A stretch of 64,000 bases of DNA from Paenisporosarcina indica. Lineage in GTDB: Bacteria > Bacillota > Bacilli > Bacillales_A > Planococcaceae. Within the stretch, counting starts at the first letter, position 1. Each line of letters starts with the position of its first letter. Made by a program: the position numbers and the translations under genes. The notes below the pieces were generated by a model. That model made no database searches. It was not told where the DNA came from and was given only the letters and a program-made list of their open reading frames with translations. Shown piece by piece: positions 36,083 to 44,704 of the stretch. The DNA lies in assembly GCF_001939075.1 (NCBI RefSeq), contig NZ_MPTA01000006.1:62001-126000 (forward strand), read 5' to 3'.

Positions 36083-37177
36083 CTAATTAAAAATTATAGG
36101 AAATGTAAATATAACGAAAGCTGCCCAAAGTCCGTAGACCGGCAAATACTTAGTAACGGCATCTTGAATAGTTGAAGGTCCGGATTTGTTTTGTAGAAAA
36201 CGAATGTAGGAGAGCATAATCCAAATAAGATTTGCCCAGATAAGAATGTTTACTCCTAAAACAGCAAGTCTATTAGGCGTAATCCCATAAGATGAAAGTC
36301 TGAACACGATAGCTGACAAAGCAACACTGTCAATGATAAGGGCAAGAACAATTAAGGCAAAATTCATATAATCTGAAATGTTCTTTTTCTCGTCTGAGTC
36401 GCTCTCGATAATGGAAAATATGGTAACGGCCAATACACCAAGGAGTATTCCGTTGAAGGCTATTAGGAAATTACGGTCCAAGAATGGATTTTTCCCGACC
36501 CATATAACCGTTATAAGATAGACCAACAATGTGACCAGGACAAGAGGACTAAAAATTTTAGCTATATATGGTGTAATATTCTTAGCATGTTTAAGATTCA
36601 TTGATACCAGGTATGCAGCCACAATAGCGAGAGCGGCAGCACCAAATAAAACGACATTACTAAAATAGAAGTCTTCTATATCCAAGCCAACAAAGCTAAA
36701 TAACTGCATGGTCAATGCTGCTAGTACCATTCCGCTAACTGCCATGCTGGCGTAAAGAATACAATATTCCAGATTAAATTTAATATAGGCTAATCTTGTG
36801 CTGCCTTTTGAATATTCATTTCCTGTAAATGCAAGCCCTACCAATACCCATAAGAATATGGGAAGGTGTAAATAAGCAAGGATAATACTGTCTTTATAAT
36901 TTAATGGCAGCATATTAAGATAAAAGCCGGAAATTAGGAACAACACTGCAAGGGAATAAATAACACTTTTTTTCGGAGTATTATTGTAAACAAAATAGGC
37001 AGCAATAAAGGGAATTATACCAAAAGCCAGGTTAATTGGAGCAATTGCTTCCTGTTTGACAAAATGGTAAATGATCCTGGTGCATATCCCGACCAGTATG
37101 GCTAAAATGCCCATGAATATGAAACCCTTTTGAAGCAAGGAAAATCTTACTGTATTTGCCGCCTCCTTGAAATGCAA
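36083..37177 (-). CDS. Polytopic membrane protein (DUF4153-like?)
   Basis: The 364-residue protein has about ten TM helices with few charged loops. LHLPIFLWVLVGLAFTGNEY recalls DUF4153 membrane proteins, but this is uncertain. The ATG has no good ribosome binding site, while an AAGGAGG lies just inside the frame with no suitably spaced start after it. The 5' end may therefore be truncated or changed. It lies between the MFS fragment and an integrase relic within the 32.1-38.1 kb island. Function unknown. Confidence 0.5.
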   Translation of the reverse strand: MHFKEAANTVRFSLLQKGFIFMGILAILVGICTRIIYHFVKQEAIAPINLAFGIIPFIAAYFVYNNTPKKSVIYSLAVLFLISGFYLNMLPLNYKDSIILAYLHLPIFLWVLVGLAFTGNEYSKGSTRLAYIKFNLEYCILYASMAVSGMVLAALTMQLFSFVGLDIEDFYFSNVVLFGAAALAIVAAYLVSMNLKHAKNITPYIAKIFSPLVLVTLLVYLITVIWVGKNPFLDRNFLIAFNGILLGVLAVTIFSIIESDSDEKKNISDYMNFALIVLALIIDSVALSAIVFRLSSYGITPNRLAVLGVNILIWANLIWIMLSYIRFLQNKSGPSTIQDAVTKYLPVYGLWAAFVIFTFPIIFN

Positions 37178-37481
37178 TCTTTCGTACCAAACACCAAGAA
37201 CCTGAGAATCAGGATTTTCTTCCCATGCGTGTGTGAATGACTTTTTAAAAATTTTATTGTTTTACAATAAATTTTTATTATTTTGGATAACATTTTTATT
37301 GTAGGTATTTGTTTTAAGCAAAAATAAAAAGTATTCCTCATTCAAAGAAATGCCCTATAACTTTAAACCATTAAATTTATTACTTGTACAGCTAACATGC
37401 ATCTTAGTTCAATAAGAAAAAAGACTTTACCTCTTCTTGAAGTAAAGCACCCGTTTGCTAAATAACGAATAATAAACCTTG
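37178..37481. other. AT-rich intergenic stretch
   Basis: It contains GAACCTGAGAATCAGGATTTTC (a short hairpin) near 37198 and sequence around 37430 (AAGTAAAGCACCCGTT) seen in many Bacillus intergenic repeats. No gene. Confidence 0.3.
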
Positions 37482-37974
37482 GTACCGGGTTGATCCTTTA
37501 ACTGGTAAAGAACAACGGTACTACAAGACGTGGCTTTAAAACTCTAAAGGGAGCCGAACTAGCTTTAGCACGTATGAAATTTGAAATATCAAAAGGCACT
37601 TTTGGCAGATCACAAGCTGAAACGTACCAAGAAAAGTTGAAGAAAGTACGTTTACTAAAACAGCAGGTCTCTTCCGTAATCATTTTCTTCCTGAAATCGG
37701 TCAGAACAAGATTGAGTAAATGATTATCGATGTATGCCAAGGACAAGTTGATACTTGGTCTAAAAAATTGAAAAAATATCGGATTGTAAAAGCCTATGCA
37801 GCTAAATGAAGTGATGAATTTTGCAATCAAACGTGGTTACTTTGAAACAAATCCGTTCTCATTAGTTGATATGTCCGTTATGAAGAACACCTCTTTCGAA
37901 CGATGGATATTTACACGCACGTTACTCAGAAGGCTAAGGGTATACAGAAGTTCGAAAAGTACCTAAATATCTGA
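37482..37974 (+). pseudogene. Tyrosine integrase relic beside the 38.1-kb att copy
   Basis: The N-terminal AP2-like arm is readable (TTRRGFKTLKGAELALARMK, then FEISKGTFGRSQAETYQEKL). Pieces of the core-binding domain (NEVMNFAIKRGYFETNPFSL) and the last codons of the catalytic domain (DIYTHVTQKAKG) follow. The bulk of the catalytic domain is deleted and frames are broken. It ends about 130 bases before the ssrA copy at 38102, the normal position of an integrase next to its att site. Confidence 0.85.
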
Positions 37975-38043
37975 TTTCGAGTTCGACTACGGTTCTGACT
38001 CTGGCTGACTACGACCAGTTGAAACTCAATGAAATAAAAAAAC

Positions 38044-38074
38044 ACCCAAATCCTTGATATGAAAGGATTTGGGT
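38044..38074 (-). terminator. Terminator of the Thoeris-like operon
   Basis: The perfect stem ACCCAAATCCTT/AAGGATTTGGGT is followed on the minus strand by GTTTTTTTATT. It lies beyond the last gene of the operon and the att copy. Confidence 0.8.
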
Positions 38075-38101
38075 ACTATTTGAAATCCTGTGATTTCTAA
38101 G

Positions 38102-38166
38102 TATGGAGACGGCGGAAATCGAACCCGCGTCCAGAAACTCTAACACTTAAGCTTCTACGCGTGTAT
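38102..38166 (-). other. ssrA 3'-end direct repeat (att site of the newest island)
   Basis: 65 bases repeat the tmRNA 3' end at 43684 with two differences. It is the left att of the 5.6-kb island whose right att is the functional ssrA end. Same orientation as ssrA. Confidence 0.9.
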
Positions 38167-38176
38167 AAAAAATATA

Positions 38177-38737
38177 TTACATATAACCCCAGTTTCTGTA
38201 TGTGTCGGATGTATATGTAGTATATGAGCTAGCTAGAATATTATCCCCTGTACTATGGATACTAAATTGTGATATAGCTGCCATTATAGCTTTTTCTCTA
38301 AAAGGAATGTGTATACATTTAGCCGATCCATGGCTTACCCTAGAGGCTAAAGCTTTAGGCCACAAATTGCTTAACTGCGTTGGCGCAGTTATACTATCAT
38401 ATCCAGTATAAGCAATAATTATTGGTAAGTCGTATACATCGACAGCTTTCTCAATTTCAAAATTAAGTAACCCCCTATCCCAAGCTGTATCTTTTGAGAT
38501 TATCAGAAGCATATTTTTCGAACTTTTCATTCGTTCAAGTAACCTATTTTGCAAAGTTACCTTGGTACTTGTATCTTGCACTTGATATGTTTTCTTGTGA
38601 CTGTCACTAAAGGTCAAAGTATTGCTTCTACTTTGATTCCATTTTTGAAGCAGTCCATAATATTTGATATCACTTTTTGTTGGGTCTGTTGTACCTTGTC
38701 CATCAAACGCTACATATGTTCCATTTCTATACGCCAT
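38177..38737 (-). CDS. thsB: ThsB-like TIR-fold protein (PF08937 type)
   Basis: The 186-residue protein has the ThsB/TIR-like pattern: N-terminal MAYRNGTYVAFDGQGTTDPT, KSDIKYYGLLQKWN, a Ser-Lys-Asn-rich SSKNMLLIISKDTAW and LNFEIEKAVDVYDLPIIIAY, where Glu94 is a candidate catalytic Glu. ThsB proteins sense phage infection and make an NAD-derived signal. It is the last gene of a three-gene operon, overlapping thsA by one base. The assignment is from family recognition, not a search. Confidence 0.75.
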   Translation of the reverse strand: MAYRNGTYVAFDGQGTTDPTKSDIKYYGLLQKWNQSRSNTLTFSDSHKKTYQVQDTSTKVTLQNRLLERMKSSKNMLLIISKDTAWDRGLLNFEIEKAVDVYDLPIIIAYTGYDSITAPTQLSNLWPKALASRVSHGSAKCIHIPFREKAIMAAISQFSIHSTGDNILASSYTTYTSDTYRNWGYM

Positions 38738-39573
38738 TAGTCTATATCTCCCTGTAAGCTAAATAAATTAATTTGATCAAATAAATCTTCATAAATAACT
38801 ATAGTTAATTTTGCTGGATATTTAAACCTAGTCTCACTAATCCTAAATGTCCAAAGCATTATATTCAGTAATTCACCAATTTCAATGTTATTAAATCCAC
38901 CTTTAAACCTTGTTATTCCAGACCCAAAGACTGGTACGGTTACGCTTTTTTGTGCATAAACTCTATTAATCTCATTCCAAAATTGTAGAAGAAAATTTAT
39001 ATACTCCGTCATCGTTAACTCAGCTTCATTTTTGTCATTAAATTTAGAAAATGCAGTCAATACATAGTCATCTATTACAATCGAGCTTCCTAATTTATAC
39101 TTTGTTGCTCCACCTTTTCTAGGAACATTTTCGCAAAGTATATTTTCAGACATGTTTAATACTTCATCTTCTTTTATTCTTTTAGATAACTCATTGACAT
39201 CTGTAAAAATATTCATAATGTACTTTCCATTAAGAGAGGTTTCTGCAATAATCTTATCATCAACAATAGTGTCGAAATATTCGTTAAAAGGTATGACTTT
39301 TAGCCCCTCTTGGCTAAAAATATCTCCTTTTTTTATATGGACAGTAGTTCCACCAATACTTATATTAGTTTCAGCTAACTTATTAGCATAAATCCAAATT
39401 CCAAAGTATATTAAACACAGAATGATAATAAAAATAACTCCACTTTTTATTTTCCAATCATCAGGTAACTCACAAAAAATTAATATCAAAGACAGAGCAG
39501 CACTAACTCCACCAACAATTTTTAGAAATTGTTCTATAATTCTTTTGTCAAAAAATTTAATCTTAATTGTCAT
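38737..39573 (-). CDS. thsA: ThsA-like effector: two TM helices plus macro domain
   Basis: The 278-residue protein has TM helices at about 17-34 and 44-62 and a C-terminal macro-like domain (about 78-278), with the ligand-loop motif VPVFGSGITRFKGG at 213-226. This is the architecture of type II Thoeris ThsA. There the macro domain binds the TIR-made signal (histidine-ADPR is reported) and the membrane part is thought to disrupt the membrane, aborting infection. It overlaps the upstream TIR gene by four bases (ATGA) and the downstream thsB by one, so the operon is tightly coupled. Confidence 0.8.
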   Translation of the reverse strand: MTIKIKFFDKRIIEQFLKIVGGVSAALSLILIFCELPDDWKIKSGVIFIIILCLIYFGIWIYANKLAETNISIGGTTVHIKKGDIFSQEGLKVIPFNEYFDTIVDDKIIAETSLNGKYIMNIFTDVNELSKRIKEDEVLNMSENILCENVPRKGGATKYKLGSSIVIDDYVLTAFSKFNDKNEAELTMTEYINFLLQFWNEINRVYAQKSVTVPVFGSGITRFKGGFNNIEIGELLNIMLWTFRISETRFKYPAKLTIVIYEDLFDQINLFSLQGDID

Positions 39574-40460
39574 TTCGCCAAATATCTCCTCATATTAAAT
39601 AATTCCTTACCAAAATATAAAACATCTAGCCCATGAATTTCTTTATTCGAGCTTGTATTATAGCTATTTAACCACTCCTGTAGTTTCTCTGCGTCTAAGC
39701 TCTCAAGCTCAGATAGCTGACCATCAACAGGATACAATATGTCTAAACTATTTTGCTTCTGCTCATTCAATACACTAAATCGTTTTTCAATAATCTCCTC
39801 AATCGCCAATCTTCTTGGGTGGATTTTTCTAACGATAGAAGCCGTTTTTAATTCATTGTAAATCCATGGGGAATTAGTTTTTTTATCTTTTGCTTCATTA
39901 ACACTTAATGACTCAGGTGTATTTAGAAATATTAAACATTCCGTTTGATCGATAATATCATTCAAAGCCGTTGACAACATCATATGAACATGGCTAGTAG
40001 TATAGTTTCTTATTTGATAATTATAAGTAGTATTCCCAGCTTTTCTACTTAAAACACTATATTCATTATCAATCTCTTTTAATAATGCATTGGCACTTCC
40101 CCATACTATTGAATCAATAAACACTGTTAGTCCGAAGTTTTTATTCAGCCAAACAGCAAGTCTCTTCGCTGTTCTAGCATCATTATGAGAGTGAGAAATA
40201 AATACATCCGATTTATAACCAGGGAACCAATCATTAATAAGTTTTGAACCATCTATTTTACCGTCCTCCCCTCTTGGTAATAAGATTTTATCGTTCACTT
40301 TGTTTTTTAATATACTTTTTAGATTCTTTAGCTCATTCTCATAATCTTCAATTTCTTCATCACTTATGCCAAAAAAAGACTGTTTTTCTGACATAGATAA
40401 ATCTAAATTATACCCTTTAAACAAGATTGCACCTCCATTATTTAGTATATCTATATCCAT
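39570..40460 (-). CDS. TIR-domain protein, first gene of the Thoeris-like operon
   Basis: The 296-residue protein has an N-terminal extension (1-80) with no known domain and a TIR domain from about 83: SDVFISHSHNDARTAKRLAV, TVFIDSIVWGSAN, CLIFLNTPESL and SPWIYNELKTA, with Glu203 in the place of the TIR catalytic Glu. The C-terminal 70 residues are unassigned. It overlaps the macro-effector gene. It could be a second signal-producing TIR (multiple TIR genes occur in Thoeris loci) or a regulator. Confidence 0.75.
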   Translation of the reverse strand: MDIDILNNGGAILFKGYNLDLSMSEKQSFFGISDEEIEDYENELKNLKSILKNKVNDKILLPRGEDGKIDGSKLINDWFPGYKSDVFISHSHNDARTAKRLAVWLNKNFGLTVFIDSIVWGSANALLKEIDNEYSVLSRKAGNTTYNYQIRNYTTSHVHMMLSTALNDIIDQTECLIFLNTPESLSVNEAKDKKTNSPWIYNELKTASIVRKIHPRRLAIEEIIEKRFSVLNEQKQNSLDILYPVDGQLSELESLDAEKLQEWLNSYNTSSNKEIHGLDVLYFGKELFNMRRYLAK

Positions 40461-41068
40461 CTGTACACTAATTTTAGAAAACTATATACTCTTAACTCTA
40501 TTTTTAAAATTAGATCATGAAAAAAGTTTACTAAGCTCTTTCTAAGTTAGATTTCAACATTTTAATCTTAAACAAAAGCAATACACATGGATCCTTAACC
40601 TTGCAGCACTAAATCTTTAAATTCAATACAGTCTTTTCGCTAGATGGTCTTCTATATAAATCAATAAATCTCCATACCACATGTGCTGGTTTAGTATCAA
40701 TCTCTTACGCAACCAAGACCTTGAAATACAAAATTCACATTACCATCATTTTACTTGGTAAAAATATACCCTTCATTTTCACCACTCATCATACACTTTA
40801 GAGTTGGTGTATGAATAGAAGCTCCATTACTAAACCAATTTTTCGTTTACATAAACGGTAGGATTAACAATAGACACTATACTACTAGAGATTTAAACTG
40901 TTTTTCAATGAAAAAAACCAGTGAGTTTGTTCACTGATTTTTTATATCAGACTATTTTAGACACGTCGTTAATTGTAATCTTCATTTTTCTAGATCACTT
41001 TAGTAAGTACAGGAGAAAGAAGACAAAACAGAGAGATTTCGTTCCCTTCGTTTAAATTTATAACAAAC
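40461..41068. other. Intergenic region with relic sequence and a terminator
   Basis: A hairpin terminator at 40911-40944 (CCAGTGA/TCACTGATTTTTT) serves the TIR gene at 41069. On the minus strand at about 40720-40870 a broken frame reads TLKCMMSGENEGYIF and NDGNVNFVFQGLGCVR, a decayed gene I cannot name. Confidence 0.5.
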
Positions 41069-42106
41069 CTAAAAGTTATCTATACTATTTCGTGAATGTA
41101 GTTGCTCTTCGAGTAGCCTACTCCTACTATTTTGGCGAGGTATTCCTTTCTTATTAGTACGAATCTCGGATAATACTATTTCACTATTATTTGATAATAA
41201 ATTGTCTAGTATTCGTGAAGTAAAGAATTGTATTTCTTCTAGACGAGTCATTGTCTCATAAAAAAAACCTTCATGCTTAGCTGTTAAATTAACAAGCTCA
41301 CTCATTATTTCTGGTTCTTCTATTCTTTCTATTTTTCCAGATAAAAGTTTATATTCTTCTTGATAACCTCGTAAATTTTGATTTATTCTTGATAACCTTC
41401 TTTTCACCTCTTCAATTTCATTATTTGAAGTTAATAAAGGAGACAAGGATATTAATACATCAGTGATTTGCTCCTTTAAATAATCTGCAGGAATTAATTC
41501 TCTTGGCGAATTTAATAGTTTTTGTTGTGACCTAGTCAAATCAAGAACTTGTTCCATAATATCTTCATTTGGGCTTTCTTTCACTAGAACCTCTTCTTTA
41601 ATTTCAATATTTGGATACTTTTTATTTATTTCATCTAATTTACCTTTGAGATTATCCCATATTAAATCAAAAGTAGTGTCTAGTCGAGATACCTCTAAGC
41701 CCTCTTCTCCACAAGCTTTATTAATGCTATATAATAATTTTCTTACATCCTCTTTGTCATATGCTGTAGCTTGAAATTGAAGTAAAGGACCCTTTACTTC
41801 AGATTTTTTTAGATTAAGTAAGAATGGAGAAACATAACCTTCATCTACAAACTTAGATAATGCACCTGCTTCAAAATTCACCCATGGTGCTGCTATGTTT
41901 TCTTTTGTTACACAGATAATCCCATAAGAACATGTCTCTAATTCTTTTGCAATATCGTTACTCCATCTTGCCCCCTTATCTATGTCTTCTGATGAAACAT
42001 ATGTTGTTACGGACTGGATTACAATTGGTAACCAATCACGGAATGCTACTGCTACTTCGTGACTAAGATTACCTGACCAACTCAGAAAAACTCTCATATT
42101 TATCAA
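41069..42106 (-). CDS. Stand-alone TIR-domain protein
   Basis: The 345-residue protein opens with a TIR domain (about 4-130): RVFLSWSGNLSHEVAVAFRD, SVTTYVSSEDIDKGARW, YGIICVTKENI and APWVNFEAGALSKF, in which Glu79 is the likely NADase catalytic residue. Residues 175-320 are helical and coiled-coil-like (LTSNNEIEEVKRRLSRINQN) and could oligomerise or sense. No effector gene is directly coupled; a terminator follows. It may act as a single-gene NAD-depleting defence protein, or provide an extra signal to the neighbouring macro-domain effector. Confidence 0.75.
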   Translation of the reverse strand: MINMRVFLSWSGNLSHEVAVAFRDWLPIVIQSVTTYVSSEDIDKGARWSNDIAKELETCSYGIICVTKENIAAPWVNFEAGALSKFVDEGYVSPFLLNLKKSEVKGPLLQFQATAYDKEDVRKLLYSINKACGEEGLEVSRLDTTFDLIWDNLKGKLDEINKKYPNIEIKEEVLVKESPNEDIMEQVLDLTRSQQKLLNSPRELIPADYLKEQITDVLISLSPLLTSNNEIEEVKRRLSRINQNLRGYQEEYKLLSGKIERIEEPEIMSELVNLTAKHEGFFYETMTRLEEIQFFTSRILDNLLSNNSEIVLSEIRTNKKGIPRQNSRSRLLEEQLHSRNSIDNF

Positions 42107-42530
42107 TATCCTCTCAAAAAGCTAATTTCAACAAATTAATCATACGGTCTTAAAGCTTAACTATGTAAGTATACGTCTGCTTTTGTAACATGGTTATTTC
42201 TTTCATCTATTCCTCCTATTTATGCAGAACAATATAATATTCGACATAAAAATGAAAAACCCTTTAATTAACAAAATTGCCCAACTATATTATCGTTGTA
42301 AAGCTGATAACTCTAAAGTTAACTCTCCGAATTCAAAGCGCTAGGAACGTTATGTATCTATTTGTTACAGACAATATAAAAGACGGATTTTATTAATCTT
42401 TGTAACAGTGTGGTGAATTTTCAATCCCATGTTCATTCTTCCACTTCAACACAAAAAAGGAGGATCCTTTTAACAGAACCTCCTTCGAGTGATTTATCAA
42501 AATTCACTCCCTTGATGTAAATTATTTTAT
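42107..42530. other. Non-coding stretch with a small hairpin
   Basis: It contains AAGGAGG...ACCTCCTT (42459-42485), a possible terminator for the integrase unit. No gene is supported. Confidence 0.4.
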
Positions 42531-42668
42531 TTAGATTTTATAAAGTAACTCTCGAAATTTTTCTACTCGTTTATTATCATGTTCTGATTTAGCAACTGCA
42601 ATACTATATGATAATGCTCCTATTAAACCTACATAATCTTGAATTGATATTTCAATTTTTTTCATCAT
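42531..42668 (-). CDS. Small protein coupled to the integrase (45 residues)
   Basis: The frame starts with two Met codons at 42668 and 42665, the first overlapping the integrase stop in an ATGA arrangement. It reads KKIEISIQDYVGLIGALSYS and VAKSEHDNKRVEKFRELLYK. Overlap with the integrase and a normal codon pattern suggest a real gene, possibly an excisionase-like or regulatory partner, but no family is recognised. Confidence 0.5.
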   Translation of the reverse strand: MMKKIEISIQDYVGLIGALSYSIAVAKSEHDNKRVEKFRELLYKI

Positions 42669-43569
42669 TGGTAATCCCTCAAACTAGTTGCTACCTCTTT
42701 CACATCTAAATCTAAGTATTGTGTCGTAACACCTAAGTCAGAGTAACCGAGTGCTTTTGAGATAATTGCAATGCTTGCTCCCGCATCTAGTAACTTCTTA
42801 GCATACCCTCTTCGTATTGCATGTGCATTGATGTTTTCCAAGCCGAATCGTTTCGAATATTTATTTAGTTGTTTGGAAATAGCATTATTAGACGTTTTAC
42901 TATTATTAATCGGTAAGCCGTTCTGAGTAATGATGATATTTGTATTCTCCGTATTGTAGTAGCTTCGAACAATTTGCAGTTTTAAGAACTTATGATTCTT
43001 CAATATAGAACCGTCTAGGTTTATGGAAGGATTTTCATAATCAATATGTCTCTCTTTCAACTCGCCTAATGTTTGGATACGAATGCCAGTCTTATACATT
43101 GTCAGAATAGCTACTGTATCTCGAAAGCCGATGAAAGTGTTTTGGTAAATAAGTTCAATTAGCTTTTCAATATCATTTACTTTAGCACCTTTTTAATTTG
43201 CTTATCAATTTTGATGTTAATGGTACTCCAGAATTTTTGTTTCATCCAACCGCTATTATGAAATTTACTTAATACAGCTTTAATCGATTTTAGACGTATT
43301 AATTTCGTCTGTTGAGCGACTTCTAATGAACCTAAGTACTCGTAAATGCTATCAGTTGTAATATCCTCTACATATTCCAGTTTATTGAACTGTACGAACT
43401 GATTAAAAATATAGTCGTAGCTTTCAATTGTTCTGATTCGGTTTCCTGCGAATCGCATTTGCTGATAAATTGTTCCTAATGCTTGCGGAATAGTTGTCCC
43501 GCTTCTTTTCACTTCCATGTTAACTTCTTCTGATTGATCGTAAAAAAACCGTGTTTTCTGCACATACAA
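42665..43569 (-). pseudogene. Tyrosine recombinase of the newest island, frameshifted
   Basis: Two frames make up one integrase. The N-terminal SAM-like arm-binding part is 43177-43569. The catalytic part, from 43192 down in another frame, contains TGIRIQTLGEL (first Arg), HAIRRGYAKKLLDAG (His-x-x-Arg) and ALGYSDLGVTTQYLDL (catalytic Tyr; the usual His before it is Tyr). At ATTAAAAAGGTGC one A is missing relative to the frame that would join both halves (KKGAKVNDIEKL), so a single-base loss in an A-run splits the gene. The family length would be about 300. It starts 117 bases from the ssrA end, as expected for an ssrA-specific element. Confidence 0.85.
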
Positions 43570-43685
43570 AAAACCTCCTAATTTAAATAAATTAGAAGGT
43601 CAATCGATGCAAATTCGTTAGGGAGTTTCCCCCTAGTTTGTGTTATTAACCGTTGTTATGACTGCATTTAAAAGCAGTAAAAATA

Positions 43686-44038
43686 TGGAGACGGCGGGAA
43701 TCGAACCCGCGTCCAGAAACTCCAACACTTAAGCTTCTACGCGTGTATCTTGCCTATTAAGGTTTCGCGCAGCATTATGCCGACAAGCGGGCGTCTTGTG
43801 CGCTAACTTGAAAATCTCTTACCGGCGGCTCAAGTGGCACCGACGATCGTATCCCACTAAAAGTGAGCTCGTACAGGACCACATGGGTGATGGTCAAGAC
43901 AAGCAACATCGTCAGCTTACGCTGCGAATGCTAGGTTTTGGTTTTTGCCAGTTATTATAAAATGACGTTGATACGGAGCCGATCCCTCCGACGCGCAACT
44001 TAAGCTCAGACCATCCCTGTCGAATCCGTAACGTCCCC
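43686..44038 (-). ncRNA. ssrA: tmRNA (SsrA)
   Basis: About 353 bases. The 5' end GGGGACG pairs with the 3' CGTCTCC to form an alanyl-type acceptor stem with the G3-U70 pair, discriminator A. The T-arm GGGTTCGATTCCC is clear. The tag reading frame near 43925-43955 encodes (A)GKNQNLAFAA then TAA, typical of Bacillales tags. CCA is not encoded. The 3' 65 bases are the att site used by the islands, and the gene stays functional because the repeat restores it. A weak stem ACTGC...GCAGT then follows. Confidence 0.95.
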
Positions 44039-44184
44039 TTAATTAAGGTTGATCAAAAAGGTTGTCAGCAAAATTTAAATTGCTGCTTCTTGAACAAACA
44101 CTTATAGGAAGTTCGGGTGAACTACATGTGAAGCTGGCAAAGCTGTATTCTTATTATAAGACAAAATTGGTCAAACTTCAAGGT

Positions 44185-44652
44185 CTAATCTTGATTTCGT
44201 GATTTGAACGCACGTTCGATGTCACGTTTTGCTTCTTTTTTCCTCAAATCATCGCGTTTATCGTAATTCTTCTTCCCTTTACCCAAACCGATCAACACTT
44301 TTGCAAATCCATCTTTTAAGTACATTTTAAGTGGGATGATTGAGAATCCGTCTTGTTTAGAAAGTCCGATTAACTCATTGATTTGTTTTTTATGAAGCAA
44401 TAATTTACGTGACCGTAGCGGTTCATGATTAAAACGATTTCCTTGTTCATATGGACTGATATGCATATTGGAAATCCACGCTTCATTATTACGAATCCGT
44501 ACGAAAGCGTCTTTTAATTGAACTTTTCCTTTTCGAATCGATTTTACTTCGGTCCCTTGTAGGACAATTCCCGCTTCAATCGTTTCTTCAATAAAATAAT
44601 CGTGGTTCGCTTTTTTATTTTGCGCAACTACTTTTCCTTCACCTTTTGGCAA
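44185..44652 (-). CDS. smpB: SsrA-binding protein SmpB
   Basis: The 155-residue protein has the SmpB core [40 protein letters not shown] and the basic C-terminal tail [20 protein letters not shown], which mimics mRNA in the decoding centre. It delivers tmRNA to stalled ribosomes. It follows rnr with a short hairpin between them and precedes ssrA, the usual Bacillales order. Confidence 0.97.
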   Translation of the reverse strand: MPKGEGKVVAQNKKANHDYFIEETIEAGIVLQGTEVKSIRKGKVQLKDAFVRIRNNEAWISNMHISPYEQGNRFNHEPLRSRKLLLHKKQINELIGLSKQDGFSIIPLKMYLKDGFAKVLIGLGKGKKNYDKRDDLRKKEAKRDIERAFKSRNQD

Positions 44653-44674
44653 TTGACTACACCTCGCTGTTTAG

Positions 44675-44701
44675 AAAAGAGCAGCTACTCGCCGCTCTTT
44701 T
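44675..44701 (-). terminator. Hairpin between rnr and smpB
   Basis: The arms AAAAGAGC and GCTCTTTT lie just after the rnr stop. It could terminate part of the transcripts or protect the mRNA 3' end. Confidence 0.55.
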
Positions 44702-44704
44702 CAC

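Noticed and set aside
42665-43569. Programmed frameshift to make a full integrase
   Set aside because: No slippery heptamer with a downstream structure is evident. A simple loss of one A is enough, so a lesion is preferred, though slippage cannot be excluded.
43570-43685. CRISPR-like or repeat array near the island edge
   Set aside because: Only short hairpins are present; no regularly spaced direct repeats occur here or elsewhere in the window.
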